Origin: Gloeobacter kilaueensis JS1
Lineage (GTDB): Bacteria > Cyanobacteriota > Cyanobacteriia > Gloeobacterales > Gloeobacteraceae
DNA: 64,000 nt
Direction: 5' to 3'
Assembly (NCBI RefSeq): GCF_000484535.1
Contig: NC_022600.1
Coordinates: 3,658,001 to 3,722,000, forward strand
In this document: piece after piece, positions 27,794-36,809 of the stretch
How the letters are laid out: each line of letters opens with the position of its first letter
Numbering within the stretch: the stretch's first letter is position 1
Made by a program: the position numbers and the translations under genes
Notes under the pieces: model-generated
Told to the model about the DNA's origin: nothing
The model's database searches: none
Seen by the model: only the letters and a program-made list of their open reading frames with translations

Positions 27794-27838
27794 AGCGGGG
27801 GGCAGGATGGAGACTCCACCCTGCCCCCCGCTATTTTT
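27794..27838 (+). terminator. Rho-independent terminator
   Basis: A long GC-rich hairpin: AGCGGGGGGCAGG (27794-27806) pairs with CCTGCCCCCCGCT (27820-27832), with further partial pairing of TGGAG/CTCCA inside, and then ATTTTT. It lies just after the zinc-ribbon gene and before the phosphatase gene. Confidence 0.88.
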
Positions 27839-27856
27839 GGAGCACAATTGTGGAGT

Positions 27857-28504
27857 ATGGACAGCCAACAGACGCCTTCCAGGCTCGCGGTGATCGGCGA
27901 TGTACACAGTTGCGCCGCTCAGCTTGAGCGTCTGCTTACAAAGTTGCCCCCTGGCTACGAACCTGTTTTTGTCGGGGATTTAGTCGATCGCGGTCCCGAT
28001 CCGGTGGGGGTGCTCGACGCAATTATCGACAACAACTTTCGAGTCGTGCGCGGCAACCACGACGACAAACTCTACCGGGCTCTCAAGGGCAACCCGGTGC
28101 AGGTGGGTCCAGACCTGGCCTTTACCCTCGAGCGCATCCGATCGCAACCGGCGGGCTGGCGCGAGCGGCTAGTAAGCTGGCTCGCCGGATTGCCCACGGC
28201 CCTGGTCTTTCCGGGCATAGCGATTGCCCACGCCTACTGGAGCCCGACCTGCCCCCCGGACGAACATCTGTGGGGACCGCGCTTCCACGACGAGGAGGGC
28301 ACGATCTTTCGGGTGCGCTGGTGGGACGTTCCGGCCTACTGGACACCCGGTATTCAAGTGGTCTTTGGCCACTACCATCTGCCGGTGCTGACGCCCCATG
28401 CCGTCTGTGTCGATTTTGGCGCGCCCGAAGGTCCGCTCGCCGCCTACCTGACCGATACGCATCAGTTCATCGTCGAACCGCCTACAAAAGTAGCCCGCAA
28501 GTAG
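27857..28504 (+). CDS. Metallophosphatase (PrpE/ApaH-like)
   Basis: 215 residues from ATG 27857. Calcineurin-like metal motifs in order: AVIGDVHSC (D-x-H), FVGDLVDRGPDP (GDxxDRG), VVRGNHDDKL (GNHD/E), IAHAYW and VVFGHYHLP (GHxH). The GDxxDRGPDP form points to the bacterial protein phosphatase / symmetrical diadenosine tetraphosphatase subgroup. It ends five bases before the stop of the convergent histidine kinase gene. Confidence 0.88.
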   Translation: MDSQQTPSRLAVIGDVHSCAAQLERLLTKLPPGYEPVFVGDLVDRGPDPVGVLDAIIDNNFRVVRGNHDDKLYRALKGNPVQVGPDLAFTLERIRSQPAGWRERLVSWLAGLPTALVFPGIAIAHAYWSPTCPPDEHLWGPRFHDEEGTIFRVRWWDVPAYWTPGIQVVFGHYHLPVLTPHAVCVDFGAPEGPLAAYLTDTHQFIVEPPTKVARK

Positions 28505-28508
28505 GTGC

Positions 28509-29786
28509 TCACGTTCGAGAGGCCGTACTCGCCAAAGGCAGGCGCACCGCGAAGTGGCTGCCCCGATCCGGCGCACTTTCGACGCTGATCGTTCCGCCGT
28601 GGGCCTCGACGATACTGCGGGCGATGGCCAGCCCGAGGCCCGAGCCATCGCGGTTTCGGCGAGCCCGATCCGCCTGCCAGAAGCGATCGAAGATATAGGG
28701 CAGGTCCGCCGGAGCGATCCCGATGCCGGTGTCTGCGACCGTGAGCCAGGCCCGTTTTTCTTGCCGGGCAAGGCTGACGGTGATCGTGCCGCCGGGGGGC
28801 GTAAACTTGAAGGCATTTTCTAACAGATTGACCAGCACGCAGCGCAGTTGCTCCGCTTTTCCCCGCACCCACAGATTCGATCCATCGGCGGCTTCGCGGT
28901 AGTCGAGGGTGAGACCCTGGCTTGCGGCGCGGGGCGTAAATTCGGCCATGCTGGCCCTGGTGAGTTCGGCGAGGGCCACAGGCCGGGCATCTTGCCCGCC
29001 ACTATTGCTGCTGCGGGCGAGCATGAGCAGTTCCTGCACCAGGTTAAGGAGCTGGCGGCTGGCATCCTCGATGAGCAAAAATTTTTGCTTGTCGCCGGGG
29101 CGCATTCCCTCTGGGTACTTGAGGGCGACGGCGCTGTTGGTCATGATCGCCGTGAGCGGACTGCGCAGTTCGTGCCCGGCGTCGCCGGTAAACTGCTCCA
29201 GCCTGCGAAAGGTGTCCTCCACAGGCTGGATCACCAGATCGGTGAGCCACCAGCCACCGGCGGCGCTCAACAGGAGAGCTGCCGGGATGGCGGCGGCCAG
29301 CACCCACAACAGTTGCCGCCGGTTCTCCTCGATTGCGCCCAGCGGGCGTACCACCCGCAGATAACCCACCAGGTTCCCACTGCGCGGTTCGTAGACCGCT
29401 TCGCACCAGCTGCGCCAGCCACCGGCCCAATTTTGAAAGCGGCCAGCCTCTGGCGGTCCGTCTGTGAGTTCTCCCGGTCCAGCCGCCCCGAGGGTTCGTA
29501 GCGGCGATCCCCGCCAGTCGAACCACTGCACGAGGGTATCGGCGGCAGCGGTGTCGGATGGACGCGGAGTACTGCGAAAGTCGAAGCGGCCCCCCTCGAT
29601 ATCGACGCTGGCAACGGCGGTGTGGGCAAAATCGACGAGCTGCCGGTCGAAGCGCTCCCGCAGGGCGTGCTCGAAAAAAAGACTGATCCCGGCGGCAAAG
29701 ACGACGAGCACCCCCGCGAGTACGCCGAGAAAGCCCGCCAGGAGCCGTCTGCGCGTCAGTTGAAACAGGGGCTGCTCAAAGCGCAT
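28509..29786 (-). CDS. Sensor histidine kinase
   Basis: 425 residues from ATG 29786. Two membrane segments (about 18-42 and 160-185) flank a periplasmic sensor region of about 120 residues. The dimerisation box is GDAGHELRSPLTAIMTNSAV (phosphoacceptor His), then LLENAFKFTPPGG (N box), VADTGIGIAPADLPYIFDRF (G1/F boxes) and GSGLGLAIARSIVEAHGG (G2). No HAMP domain is obvious between TM2 and the H box. The start overlaps the response regulator gene by 11 bases, so the two are translationally coupled. The signal is unknown; RppB/NrsS-like kinases are the nearest cyanobacterial type I would compare. Confidence 0.92.
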   Translation of the reverse strand: MRFEQPLFQLTRRRLLAGFLGVLAGVLVVFAAGISLFFEHALRERFDRQLVDFAHTAVASVDIEGGRFDFRSTPRPSDTAAADTLVQWFDWRGSPLRTLGAAGPGELTDGPPEAGRFQNWAGGWRSWCEAVYEPRSGNLVGYLRVVRPLGAIEENRRQLLWVLAAAIPAALLLSAAGGWWLTDLVIQPVEDTFRRLEQFTGDAGHELRSPLTAIMTNSAVALKYPEGMRPGDKQKFLLIEDASRQLLNLVQELLMLARSSNSGGQDARPVALAELTRASMAEFTPRAASQGLTLDYREAADGSNLWVRGKAEQLRCVLVNLLENAFKFTPPGGTITVSLARQEKRAWLTVADTGIGIAPADLPYIFDRFWQADRARRNRDGSGLGLAIARSIVEAHGGTISVESAPDRGSHFAVRLPLASTASRT

Positions 29787-30468
29787 GGCTGTTGTCCGGC
29801 AACTCCAGCCGATAGCCAAAGCCGTGCAACGTGCGCAGCAGATCCGCCGGTGCCCCGGCTGCCTGCAGTTTGCGGCGCAGCCGCAGGATGTGGGTCTTGA
29901 CTAGATCCTCTCCGCCCCCCTGGCTGGTATCCCAGAGCCTCTCCAAGAGCGCCTCGCGGCTGAAGGTGCAGCCAGGATGGCGCAAAAAGCATTCGAGCAG
30001 CCGAAATTCCCTTGGGGTGAGCGCCAGAGCCTGCCCGGCGTAGCTCGCCTGCAGGCGGGCCGGATCGAGGCTCAGATTGCCCACTTTGAGCACGCGGGCG
30101 CGGGTAGGACCGTTGCGCCTGAGCAAGGCCCGTACCCGCGCCCCCAGTTCGTCGAGACTAAAAGGCTTCACCAGGTAGTCGTCCGCGCCACTGTCCAGGC
30201 CCCGCACCCGATCGCCGGTGCGGTCGAGGGCCGTGAGGAGCAAAATCGGCACCTCCAGGCCCCGGTCCCGCAATTCCCGGCAGAGGGTGAGCCCATCGAA
30301 GCCCGGCAGCATGATATCGAGCAGCACCAGGTCGTAGCTGACACTGGTGGCGTAGTGCAGCCCGGTCGGCCCGTCTACTGCCAGATCGACGACGTAGCAC
30401 TGGTGGAGCAGATCCTCCTGGATCGGCAGCGCGATCCGCTCGTCGTCCTCGACCAGCAAAATTCTCAT
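29776..30468 (-). CDS. OmpR-family response regulator
   Basis: 230 residues from ATG 30468. Receiver domain with acidic pair in LLVEDDE, phosphoacceptor Asp51 (LVLLDIMLPGFDG), Thr in LLLTALD and Lys in YLVKPFSL; C-terminal winged helix with LALTPREFRLLECFLRHPG and VKTHILRLRRKL. It is the cognate partner of the overlapping kinase gene. It begins 100 bases behind the large phosphoesterase gene on the same strand, which is therefore a candidate target or operon member. Confidence 0.94.
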   Translation of the reverse strand: MRILLVEDDERIALPIQEDLLHQCYVVDLAVDGPTGLHYATSVSYDLVLLDIMLPGFDGLTLCRELRDRGLEVPILLLTALDRTGDRVRGLDSGADDYLVKPFSLDELGARVRALLRRNGPTRARVLKVGNLSLDPARLQASYAGQALALTPREFRLLECFLRHPGCTFSREALLERLWDTSQGGGEDLVKTHILRLRRKLQAAGAPADLLRTLHGFGYRLELPDNSHAL

Positions 30469-30568
30469 AATTACCGTCCACTGCGGATGGTGCCAGTAAA
30501 GGACCACTCTACAGAAGCCGGGTTAAGAGACGGTAAGGGCAGCGAAGCGCTCCGCTGCCCCGGTAGCC

Positions 30569-33500
30569 TTACTTTGCCTGGCTCAGTTTCCAGTTTTTGA
30601 GCAGTTGGGGCCGGTTGGCGCGCAGGTTCAGGCCCGTGCGGGAGGTGGGGTAGGGCACCCCTTCGCCCCTGATGCCTGCCCAGAGAACGCGGTTGAAGGC
30701 GTCGGCGTCGAGGCGGTCTTCGACGGCAAAGTTAAAGCCCTTCGTCGCCTTTGCCCACCACTGGCCGTCGTGCTTGAGGCGGATGCTGGCGCTCTTGATC
30801 GCTGTTGGATCAGCGCAGGCCGGTACCAGGGACGGATCGACCGGCGGGGCGCACAGGAGCCCCGGTACGGTGGCGGTGTAGGTGGCGAAGTTGGGCGAGG
30901 TGGTAAACACGTCCGACATCGGCCTGGCGTTGGCGGTGAAGCGGTTGAGGTGGTCGGTGCCCAGCAGATCTTCGAGGGTGCGCACAAAGTTGACCGTGTT
31001 GTAGTTGGTGCTCACCACCGCCCCGCGCTTTGTATAAGGCGAGATCAAGTAGGCGAGCGAGCGGTGCGAGTCGATGTGATCCGGGCCGTCTTGAGAATCG
31101 TCCTCGATCACGGCGATCACCGTGTCCTTCCAGTAGATCGACTTGGAGACCGTTTCGACGATCTTGCCCAGGGCGTAGTCGTCGTCCGCCATCTGCAACT
31201 CGGCAGTGTTCAGGCCGTCCACAGCCGTGCTGAAAGCACCGAAGTGATCGTGCATGATCCGTACCAGCGACAGGTTGGGCAGGTTGTTGCCCGCGACGTA
31301 CTGGTTAAATTCGCGCTGCCACTCCTCGAAGCGGTAGATGTCCGGAGCCTGGTTGTCGTAGCCGCGAAAATAGATGTCGGTCTTGTCCAGCAGCACCTGC
31401 TTGGTGGCCGGGGACTGGGGGATGTTGGAAGTGAAGGGGGTGCGGCTAATCGGGATGTAGAGCGGATTGTTGGGATCGGGGATGGTCGGGTCGCTCTGGG
31501 TGGTGCCGTAGTAGGCCAGATCAATCAAAAAGCCGTAGTTGCGCACGGTGCGCCCCGCCCGCAAGGCCGCATCCCAGAGGTAGCCGCCCACCGCCGAAGG
31601 CTCGATGTCGCCGTCGCCCTCCGGAGCGTTCACGTCCTTCGGCCCCGGCAAGATCGAGGAGCTGCCCGTCGGATCGAGCAGGCCGGTGACGCGGGTATTG
31701 ATCTGATTGGGGCTGGCCGAAGTCTGGGGCAGGCCGTTGTTGATGTTGCGGTTGGTGCCCTCGTAGTCGTAGGTGAGGCCATTGAAGTTGGCGTTGCCGT
31801 AGAGCACCGACTGGGACTTTTCGGTGTAGTCGGTGGTGCGGCCATACGTGGTCCAGCTCCAGCCCACGCCGCTCGACTCGCCGCTGTCGTAGAAGTTGTC
31901 GAGGGTAGTAAAGTCCAGGGCGAGGTTGTGGTGGTTCGGGGTGTTCGCCTCCGGAAACAGCGTCAGGCTCGGATCGCCGTTGCCCACCGGCAGATCCCCC
32001 AGCACCTGATCGTAGGTGCGGTTTTCTTTGATGACAAAGATGACGTGCTTGATCTTCTTTTGCAAAAAGCGGATCAACTTGTCGCCGATGGGCGGTTTGC
32101 CAAAGCCATTGTTGCGGTCTACGATCGCACTCAACTTTGCCAGGGCAGCGCTATTGGGCACCGGCAGGGTGAGGATGCCCGCCTTTTCGAGGGCCCAGTT
32201 GTACTCGTTTTTGAAGGTGGTGTTGGTGGCGGCTCCGGCGTCGGTGGTGCGACCGTTGGCCGGGTTAGGACCGCTGTTGGCCTTGGCGTTGACGACGTAG
32301 AGCGCCTTGCCGTCTTTGCTCACACTCACCGAGTTGGGGTACCAGCCGGTCGGGATGCGGCCTTTGACCGTGCCGCTTTTGACATCGATCACTGCGACAG
32401 CGTTCTCGCCCCCGAGGGTGACGTAGAGTGTCTTGCCGTCGGGGCTGAAGGCGAGGGCGTTCGGGTTGGCTCCCTTGTACTTGTAGCCGGGGCGCAGCAG
32501 CGAAATCGACTGCACGACGTTGTAGGTGAGCGGGTCGATCACCGTGATCGTGTCGCTGTTGCCGTTGGCGACGTAGAGGCGCTTGCCGTTGGGAGCGAGC
32601 ACGAGCTTGTTGGGCTGGCCGCCCACCGGAATGCGGGTGACGATGTCGCCATTTTGCACATCGACGGCGAGCACTTCGTCGTCGCGCTGGCTCGTGACAA
32701 AGGCTCTGGTGGCGATTCCCGAGGCGTTGCTCAGCACCGCCACATCGAAGGGGTATTCGCCTGAGGCGACGGTGCTGCCGGGGGTAAAGAACTTGATCTC
32801 GCGCAGCACCTGGCGGCTCGCCGTATCGGCGATCGAGAGCGAATCGTTCTCGAAGTTGGCGGCAAACAGCGTCTTGCCGTCCCGGCTGAGGGCGAATCCG
32901 GCCACCACCGCCCCGGTCACCACTGTCCCACCCGAGGCGGTATCTGCCGGGGTGCCGTTGAGCAGGCCGCCGTCGTAGCTGGGTAGAGGCTCGCTCTGGT
33001 TGGCGTTGTGGCCGAGCAAGATAAAGGGCGCATCGGGCACGTACTGACCGCCACTGGCCTTGTAGACGTAGATGCGGTCGTCGATCCCCGCTGAGACGTA
33101 AAAGCGGCTACCGTCCGGCGACCAGGAAAGACCGTTGTAGGTGTTCGGAATATTGATCTGCTGCTTTTTGACCAGGCTGCCGCTACTGACATCGAAGACA
33201 AAGACCCACTCCGCCTGGGGGGTGGTCGTGCTGGAGGGAGCACCGCTGGTCGGATCGAGCACTGGATAGGTGAATTCTTCGCCCGTCGTCTCGTCGTTGA
33301 AGTACTGGTTGTAGCTGCTGGTGAGCACCAAGAGCGTCTTGCCGTCCGGGCTGAGGGCCGTCTTCACCGCTCCGGCGGCATCGGCGTTCCCGTCGGAGCG
33401 CAGGCCAGTGGCAAGTGGCGCAAACGTCGAACCCGGTGCCGCCGACGGGGTGATGTACTGGCCTGTGGGCAGCAGGGCTGCTCCCCGCGTGCCGAGATTG

Positions 33501-33598
33501 CCGACAGGCAGCGTGTTCTGGGCGAAGGCCGCCACCGGGCTCAGGCTGATTGTCGCTGCTAAAAGCAGGTTGAAGGAATATCTGATCGGTCTATCCAT
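30569..33598 (-). CDS. Beta-propeller / phosphoesterase fusion protein, exported
   Basis: 1009 residues from ATG 33598, with a signal peptide (LLLAATISLSPVAAFAQ). Residues about 50-480 hold YVTN/YncE-type propeller blades (VVQSISLLRPG; NALAFSPDGKTLYVTLGGEN; NSVSVSKDGKALYVVNAKAN). The C-terminal part (about 540-960) is a phosphoesterase/alkaline-phosphatase-like domain with VIFVIKENRTYDQVLGDLPV and VIEDDSQDGPDHIDSHRSLA. Family members are periplasmic or secreted phosphoesterases. It precedes a two-component system on the same strand, suggesting phosphate- or metal-responsive regulation (inference). Confidence 0.85.
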   Translation of the reverse strand: MDRPIRYSFNLLLAATISLSPVAAFAQNTLPVGNLGTRGAALLPTGQYITPSAAPGSTFAPLATGLRSDGNADAAGAVKTALSPDGKTLLVLTSSYNQYFNDETTGEEFTYPVLDPTSGAPSSTTTPQAEWVFVFDVSSGSLVKKQQINIPNTYNGLSWSPDGSRFYVSAGIDDRIYVYKASGGQYVPDAPFILLGHNANQSEPLPSYDGGLLNGTPADTASGGTVVTGAVVAGFALSRDGKTLFAANFENDSLSIADTASRQVLREIKFFTPGSTVASGEYPFDVAVLSNASGIATRAFVTSQRDDEVLAVDVQNGDIVTRIPVGGQPNKLVLAPNGKRLYVANGNSDTITVIDPLTYNVVQSISLLRPGYKYKGANPNALAFSPDGKTLYVTLGGENAVAVIDVKSGTVKGRIPTGWYPNSVSVSKDGKALYVVNAKANSGPNPANGRTTDAGAATNTTFKNEYNWALEKAGILTLPVPNSAALAKLSAIVDRNNGFGKPPIGDKLIRFLQKKIKHVIFVIKENRTYDQVLGDLPVGNGDPSLTLFPEANTPNHHNLALDFTTLDNFYDSGESSGVGWSWTTYGRTTDYTEKSQSVLYGNANFNGLTYDYEGTNRNINNGLPQTSASPNQINTRVTGLLDPTGSSSILPGPKDVNAPEGDGDIEPSAVGGYLWDAALRAGRTVRNYGFLIDLAYYGTTQSDPTIPDPNNPLYIPISRTPFTSNIPQSPATKQVLLDKTDIYFRGYDNQAPDIYRFEEWQREFNQYVAGNNLPNLSLVRIMHDHFGAFSTAVDGLNTAELQMADDDYALGKIVETVSKSIYWKDTVIAVIEDDSQDGPDHIDSHRSLAYLISPYTKRGAVVSTNYNTVNFVRTLEDLLGTDHLNRFTANARPMSDVFTTSPNFATYTATVPGLLCAPPVDPSLVPACADPTAIKSASIRLKHDGQWWAKATKGFNFAVEDRLDADAFNRVLWAGIRGEGVPYPTSRTGLNLRANRPQLLKNWKLSQAK

Positions 33599-33760
33599 GC
33601 TGTTACCCCTTTTCCACTTCGTCGCCGCTGGCATCTTAAAGAAGCGAGGTGACAAAAAGGGACCAACAGGTTAAGAGATGGTAAAGCAAGCCCCCTGCAA
33701 CCGCAGAATCCTGACGGGCGAGCGAACCTACAATAGAGGCGGAACCATCAAGGCACCAGT

Positions 33761-34057
33761 GTGAACAGTTGGGAAGTCGTTGCAGCCATTCTGCGGCTGG
33801 TCTTCAGCCTCTACATCCTGCTTTTTTTATTTCGGGTGGTGCTCACCTGGTTTCCGCAGATCGATCTCAACAAACCGCCCTACAACTTCGTTGCCTGGCC
33901 GACAGAGCCTTTTCTCAAACCCCTGCGCCGCTTTGTACCTACCTTCGGTGGCGTCGATATGACGCCATTCGTCTGGCTGGCGCTCGTCGCCCTTGCTCAG
34001 GAGTTGCTCATCGGCCAGCAGGGGATCGTCACGATGCTCACCCGTCTGCGCTCTTGA
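33761..34057 (+). CDS. YggT/Ycf19 family membrane protein
   Basis: 98 residues from GTG 33761. Two transmembrane helices (ILRLVFSLYILLFLFRVVLT; FVWLALVALAQELLI) flank the conserved PTEPFLKPLRRFVPTFGGVD element of YggT/Ycf19. In cyanobacteria and plastids such proteins help nucleoid distribution or cytochrome assembly (CCB3-like). Downstream gene begins 22 bases later. Confidence 0.88.
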   Translation: MNSWEVVAAILRLVFSLYILLFLFRVVLTWFPQIDLNKPPYNFVAWPTEPFLKPLRRFVPTFGGVDMTPFVWLALVALAQELLIGQQGIVTMLTRLRS

Positions 34058-34078
34058 GCTGGGAGCCGTCTCACGCCG

Positions 34079-34540
34079 ATGCACAAGAACCCACTCATTC
34101 TGCGCTTTGGCGGTGAGACAGCCACGATTCTTTTGATCGTCGCCGGTACGTTGCTGCTGTTGGGCCTGGTGGGATCAGGAAGTTACCTGGGCATTGCGCC
34201 TTTGATTGTCCTCGGCCTGCCCTCCGCCCTCGTCATCGCCATTCTGCGCAGCTTTCGCCTCGACATCGACCCACAGGGGTTGACGCGCCACCTTGGACCC
34301 AGCCTCCTTCACTGCCGCTGGGACGACCTGCGCATTGCCCGCGTCACCTCCGTCGCCGGCCTGGGTCGCATCCGGCTCCTCGTGCGCGACAGACGAGGCA
34401 GGCAGATCAGCTTTCCGCTATTTTTGATGGCGCGGCCCCAGCGCTGCTCCCTGGCAGAGGCTTTTCTCAAACATCTGCCCGAAGCGCTCAAGAAGCAATG
34501 GCTGGGCGACGGCAGCGATTACCAGTTGCGCCAACCCTGA
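34079..34540 (+). CDS. Membrane protein with PH-like domain
   Basis: 153 residues. Two hydrophobic helices (TILLIVAGTLLLLGLVG; GIAPLIVLGLPSALVIAIL) near the N-terminus, then a soluble domain FRLDIDPQGLTRHLG with DDLRIARVTS, which resembles the bacterial PH-like fold that often follows two membrane helices. Function unknown. It is probably co-transcribed with the YggT gene. Confidence 0.65.
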   Translation: MHKNPLILRFGGETATILLIVAGTLLLLGLVGSGSYLGIAPLIVLGLPSALVIAILRSFRLDIDPQGLTRHLGPSLLHCRWDDLRIARVTSVAGLGRIRLLVRDRRGRQISFPLFLMARPQRCSLAEAFLKHLPEALKKQWLGDGSDYQLRQP

Positions 34541-34694
34541 GCGAGAAGCCACGTCAAATTGTATCCTGGAATTTGATTATTTCAGATTATTAAAATTAGA
34601 TTGCATAAACGCGGATGGTCTTCCCTATTCAGCCGTTAGGCGCTATTGTCAGGAGGGTCTGTATTGAAACTGCATAGGGCGGGGTCCGCCATCG

Positions 34695-34722
34695 TAACAG
34701 CTGGCGTACAGAAGAGCTGTTA
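34695..34722. repeat. Perfect 8-bp inverted repeat upstream of haloperoxidase gene
   Basis: TAACAGCT (34695-34702) and AGCTGTTA (34715-34722), 12 bases apart, in the 383-base gap 34541-34923. The gap also has an AT-rich tract (34570-34610) that could hold a promoter. No T tract follows, so an operator or mRNA-leader hairpin is more likely than a terminator. Nothing else was recognised in this gap. Confidence 0.5.
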
Positions 34723-34923
34723 ACTGAACGGAGAGTATCTTGATCGGCATTGTGGCTGCCGGACTCGAATGATCGAGATTCCAGCGGCTCATTTTTGCTG
34801 ATTATTGCTGCAGTCGCACTTGAAATGAGTGCTCGATGTTGTCGGGGCAATTACGGTTGCGCTGGCCATATTGTTGTGCTCAGTTTCTGTCAACAACACA
34901 TCCACACGAATTGGAGACATACG

Positions 34924-36720
34924 ATGTCTGAAATCTCGAATCCCTCGGAAGTAAAATCTCAGGCTCTCCCAGCCGATACGACCGAGAAGGGTGAGGTCTT
35001 ATCTGATCGTCGCGGTCATAGCAGGCGTCTGTTTCTTGCCGGTGCATCTACTGCCGGTATCGGCGCTGCTTTTTTGGGCACCCTGGGAGCTACTCCAGCC
35101 AAAGCCAAGGACATCGGGCCGCTCAGACCTTCCCAGCGCAAGTTGCGCAGCTATCAGATCCGGGTCAACGCTGCCAAAGCCGAACTGGACGTTCCCGTTC
35201 CCAAGCACCCGACCAACGGCGATGAGACCAAATACCCCAACTTTATCGGCAACTTTTCAAAGGGGCTGCCCCACGACAACCTGGGCCAGGTCGATCCGAA
35301 CGCCTACAACTCGCTCATCAACGCCCTGACCACCGGCAATCCGGCAGACTTCGAGAGCATTCAGATCGGTCTGGGTCGGCCCCTCGTCAACCCCCAGGCG
35401 GCTCTTGCCTTCGATCTGCAGGGAACCGACTCGCACCAGCTGGCCATCCTGCCCGCTCCCGGCGTCGCCACTGCTGAGACGGTGGGTGAAATGGTCGAAA
35501 TGTACTGGCACGCTGCCCTGCGCGACGTACCCGCCAGTGAATTCGAGGACGGCACGACCAACGCGCTCGTTCTTGCCGCCGTCGAAGATCTCAACAAGCT
35601 CTCGATCTTCCGTGGACCGCGCAACAACGGTCTGATTACGCCAGGAACCCTCTTTCGCGGTAACGCCGCCTACATCAACTCCGATGTGGACCCGACCGGC
35701 AAGACGGGCCGCTACGTCACCCCGCCGGGGGTATTGACCGGGCCGTACTTCTCGCAGTTTTTCTGGCTCAATTCACCTTTTGGGGCCAACTTCGTCAGCC
35801 AGCAGATGCTCACCGCCGTGGCGGGCGTCGATTATATGAGCACCTTCGACGAGTGGCTACTGGTCCAAAACGGCGGCAGTTCCGGCAAGAGCCAGCAGTA
35901 CGACCCGGTGCGCCGCTATATCACCAATGGTCGCGACATCGGTCAGTGGGTACACGTCGATGTGCTCTTCCAGGCATACTTCGTCGCCTGCCTGACCCTG
36001 CTGGGCGGCACCAACAATCCGGATGCGTTTGCCAACGGCATCGGCGCACCGCCCAATCCAGGCAACCCCTACAACGGCTCGAAGACCCAGATTGGCTTCG
36101 GCACCTTCGGTCCTCCCTACTTCATCAACCTCGTCTCAGAGGTGGCCACCCGCGCCCTCAAGGCCGTCTGGTTCCAGAAGTGGGCAGTCCATCGGCGGCT
36201 GCGCCCGGAGGCTTACGGCGGTCTGGTCTACAACAACTACGTAAACGGCTCCAGCTATCCGATCAGCGACGAGCTATTTAACTCGGCGGGCTTTGCCAAC
36301 TTCAAGAACACCACCGGCGGTCTGCTGCCGATGGCCTTCCCCGAAGGCTCCCCCACCCATCCCGCCTACGGAGCGGGCCACGCGACCGTTGCGGCTGCCT
36401 GTGTAACCATCCTCAAGGCAGTGTTCGACGAAAACTACGTGATCGCCAAACCGGTCCTCCCGAATCCGAGCGATCCGACCCAGCTCATCCCCTACGAGGG
36501 ACCAGCGCTCACGATCGGCGGTGAACTCAACAAGCTCGCTGCCAACGTCGCCATCGGTCGCAACTTCGCCGGTGTCCACTGGCGCTCCGATGCCGCTTCC
36601 TCCCTACCCCTGGGCGAAGCGCTGGCCATCAGCATCCTCAGAGATCAAAAGGGCACCTACAACGAGGCGTTCAACGGCTTCACCTTCACCAAGTTCGACG
36701 GCAGCACGATCACGATCTAA
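34924..36720 (+). CDS. Vanadium-dependent haloperoxidase homologue, Tat-exported
   Basis: 598 residues from ATG 34924 (GGAG upstream). A twin-arginine signal (SRRLFLAGASTAGIG) precedes the mature part. Vanadate-pocket motifs are KWAVHRRLRPEAYGG (Lys and Arg-Pro), HPAYGAGHATVAAA (Gly-His, with Ala in place of the Ser of PSGH) and IGRNFAGVHWRSDAA (Arg and catalytic His). These enzymes oxidise halides with hydrogen peroxide in the periplasm; the fold is shared with PAP2 phosphatases, so phosphatase activity is an alternative. CruA follows 89 bases later. Confidence 0.87.
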   Translation: MSEISNPSEVKSQALPADTTEKGEVLSDRRGHSRRLFLAGASTAGIGAAFLGTLGATPAKAKDIGPLRPSQRKLRSYQIRVNAAKAELDVPVPKHPTNGDETKYPNFIGNFSKGLPHDNLGQVDPNAYNSLINALTTGNPADFESIQIGLGRPLVNPQAALAFDLQGTDSHQLAILPAPGVATAETVGEMVEMYWHAALRDVPASEFEDGTTNALVLAAVEDLNKLSIFRGPRNNGLITPGTLFRGNAAYINSDVDPTGKTGRYVTPPGVLTGPYFSQFFWLNSPFGANFVSQQMLTAVAGVDYMSTFDEWLLVQNGGSSGKSQQYDPVRRYITNGRDIGQWVHVDVLFQAYFVACLTLLGGTNNPDAFANGIGAPPNPGNPYNGSKTQIGFGTFGPPYFINLVSEVATRALKAVWFQKWAVHRRLRPEAYGGLVYNNYVNGSSYPISDELFNSAGFANFKNTTGGLLPMAFPEGSPTHPAYGAGHATVAAACVTILKAVFDENYVIAKPVLPNPSDPTQLIPYEGPALTIGGELNKLAANVAIGRNFAGVHWRSDAASSLPLGEALAISILRDQKGTYNEAFNGFTFTKFDGSTITI

Positions 36721-36809
36721 AGGCTGCCGTGGAGCTTCTCACTCCCGGTGGCCTGCACTGGAAGCGGGCGGAGCGATTACCCTGAAAAACAGGAGAACCG
36801 CACCGCCCG

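Noticed and set aside
30605-32764. 719-residue open frame on the plus strand, antisense to the phosphoesterase gene
   Set aside because: Valine/glycine/arginine-rich composition typical of the complement of a high-GC gene; the minus-strand frame has propeller repeats and clear phosphoesterase motifs.
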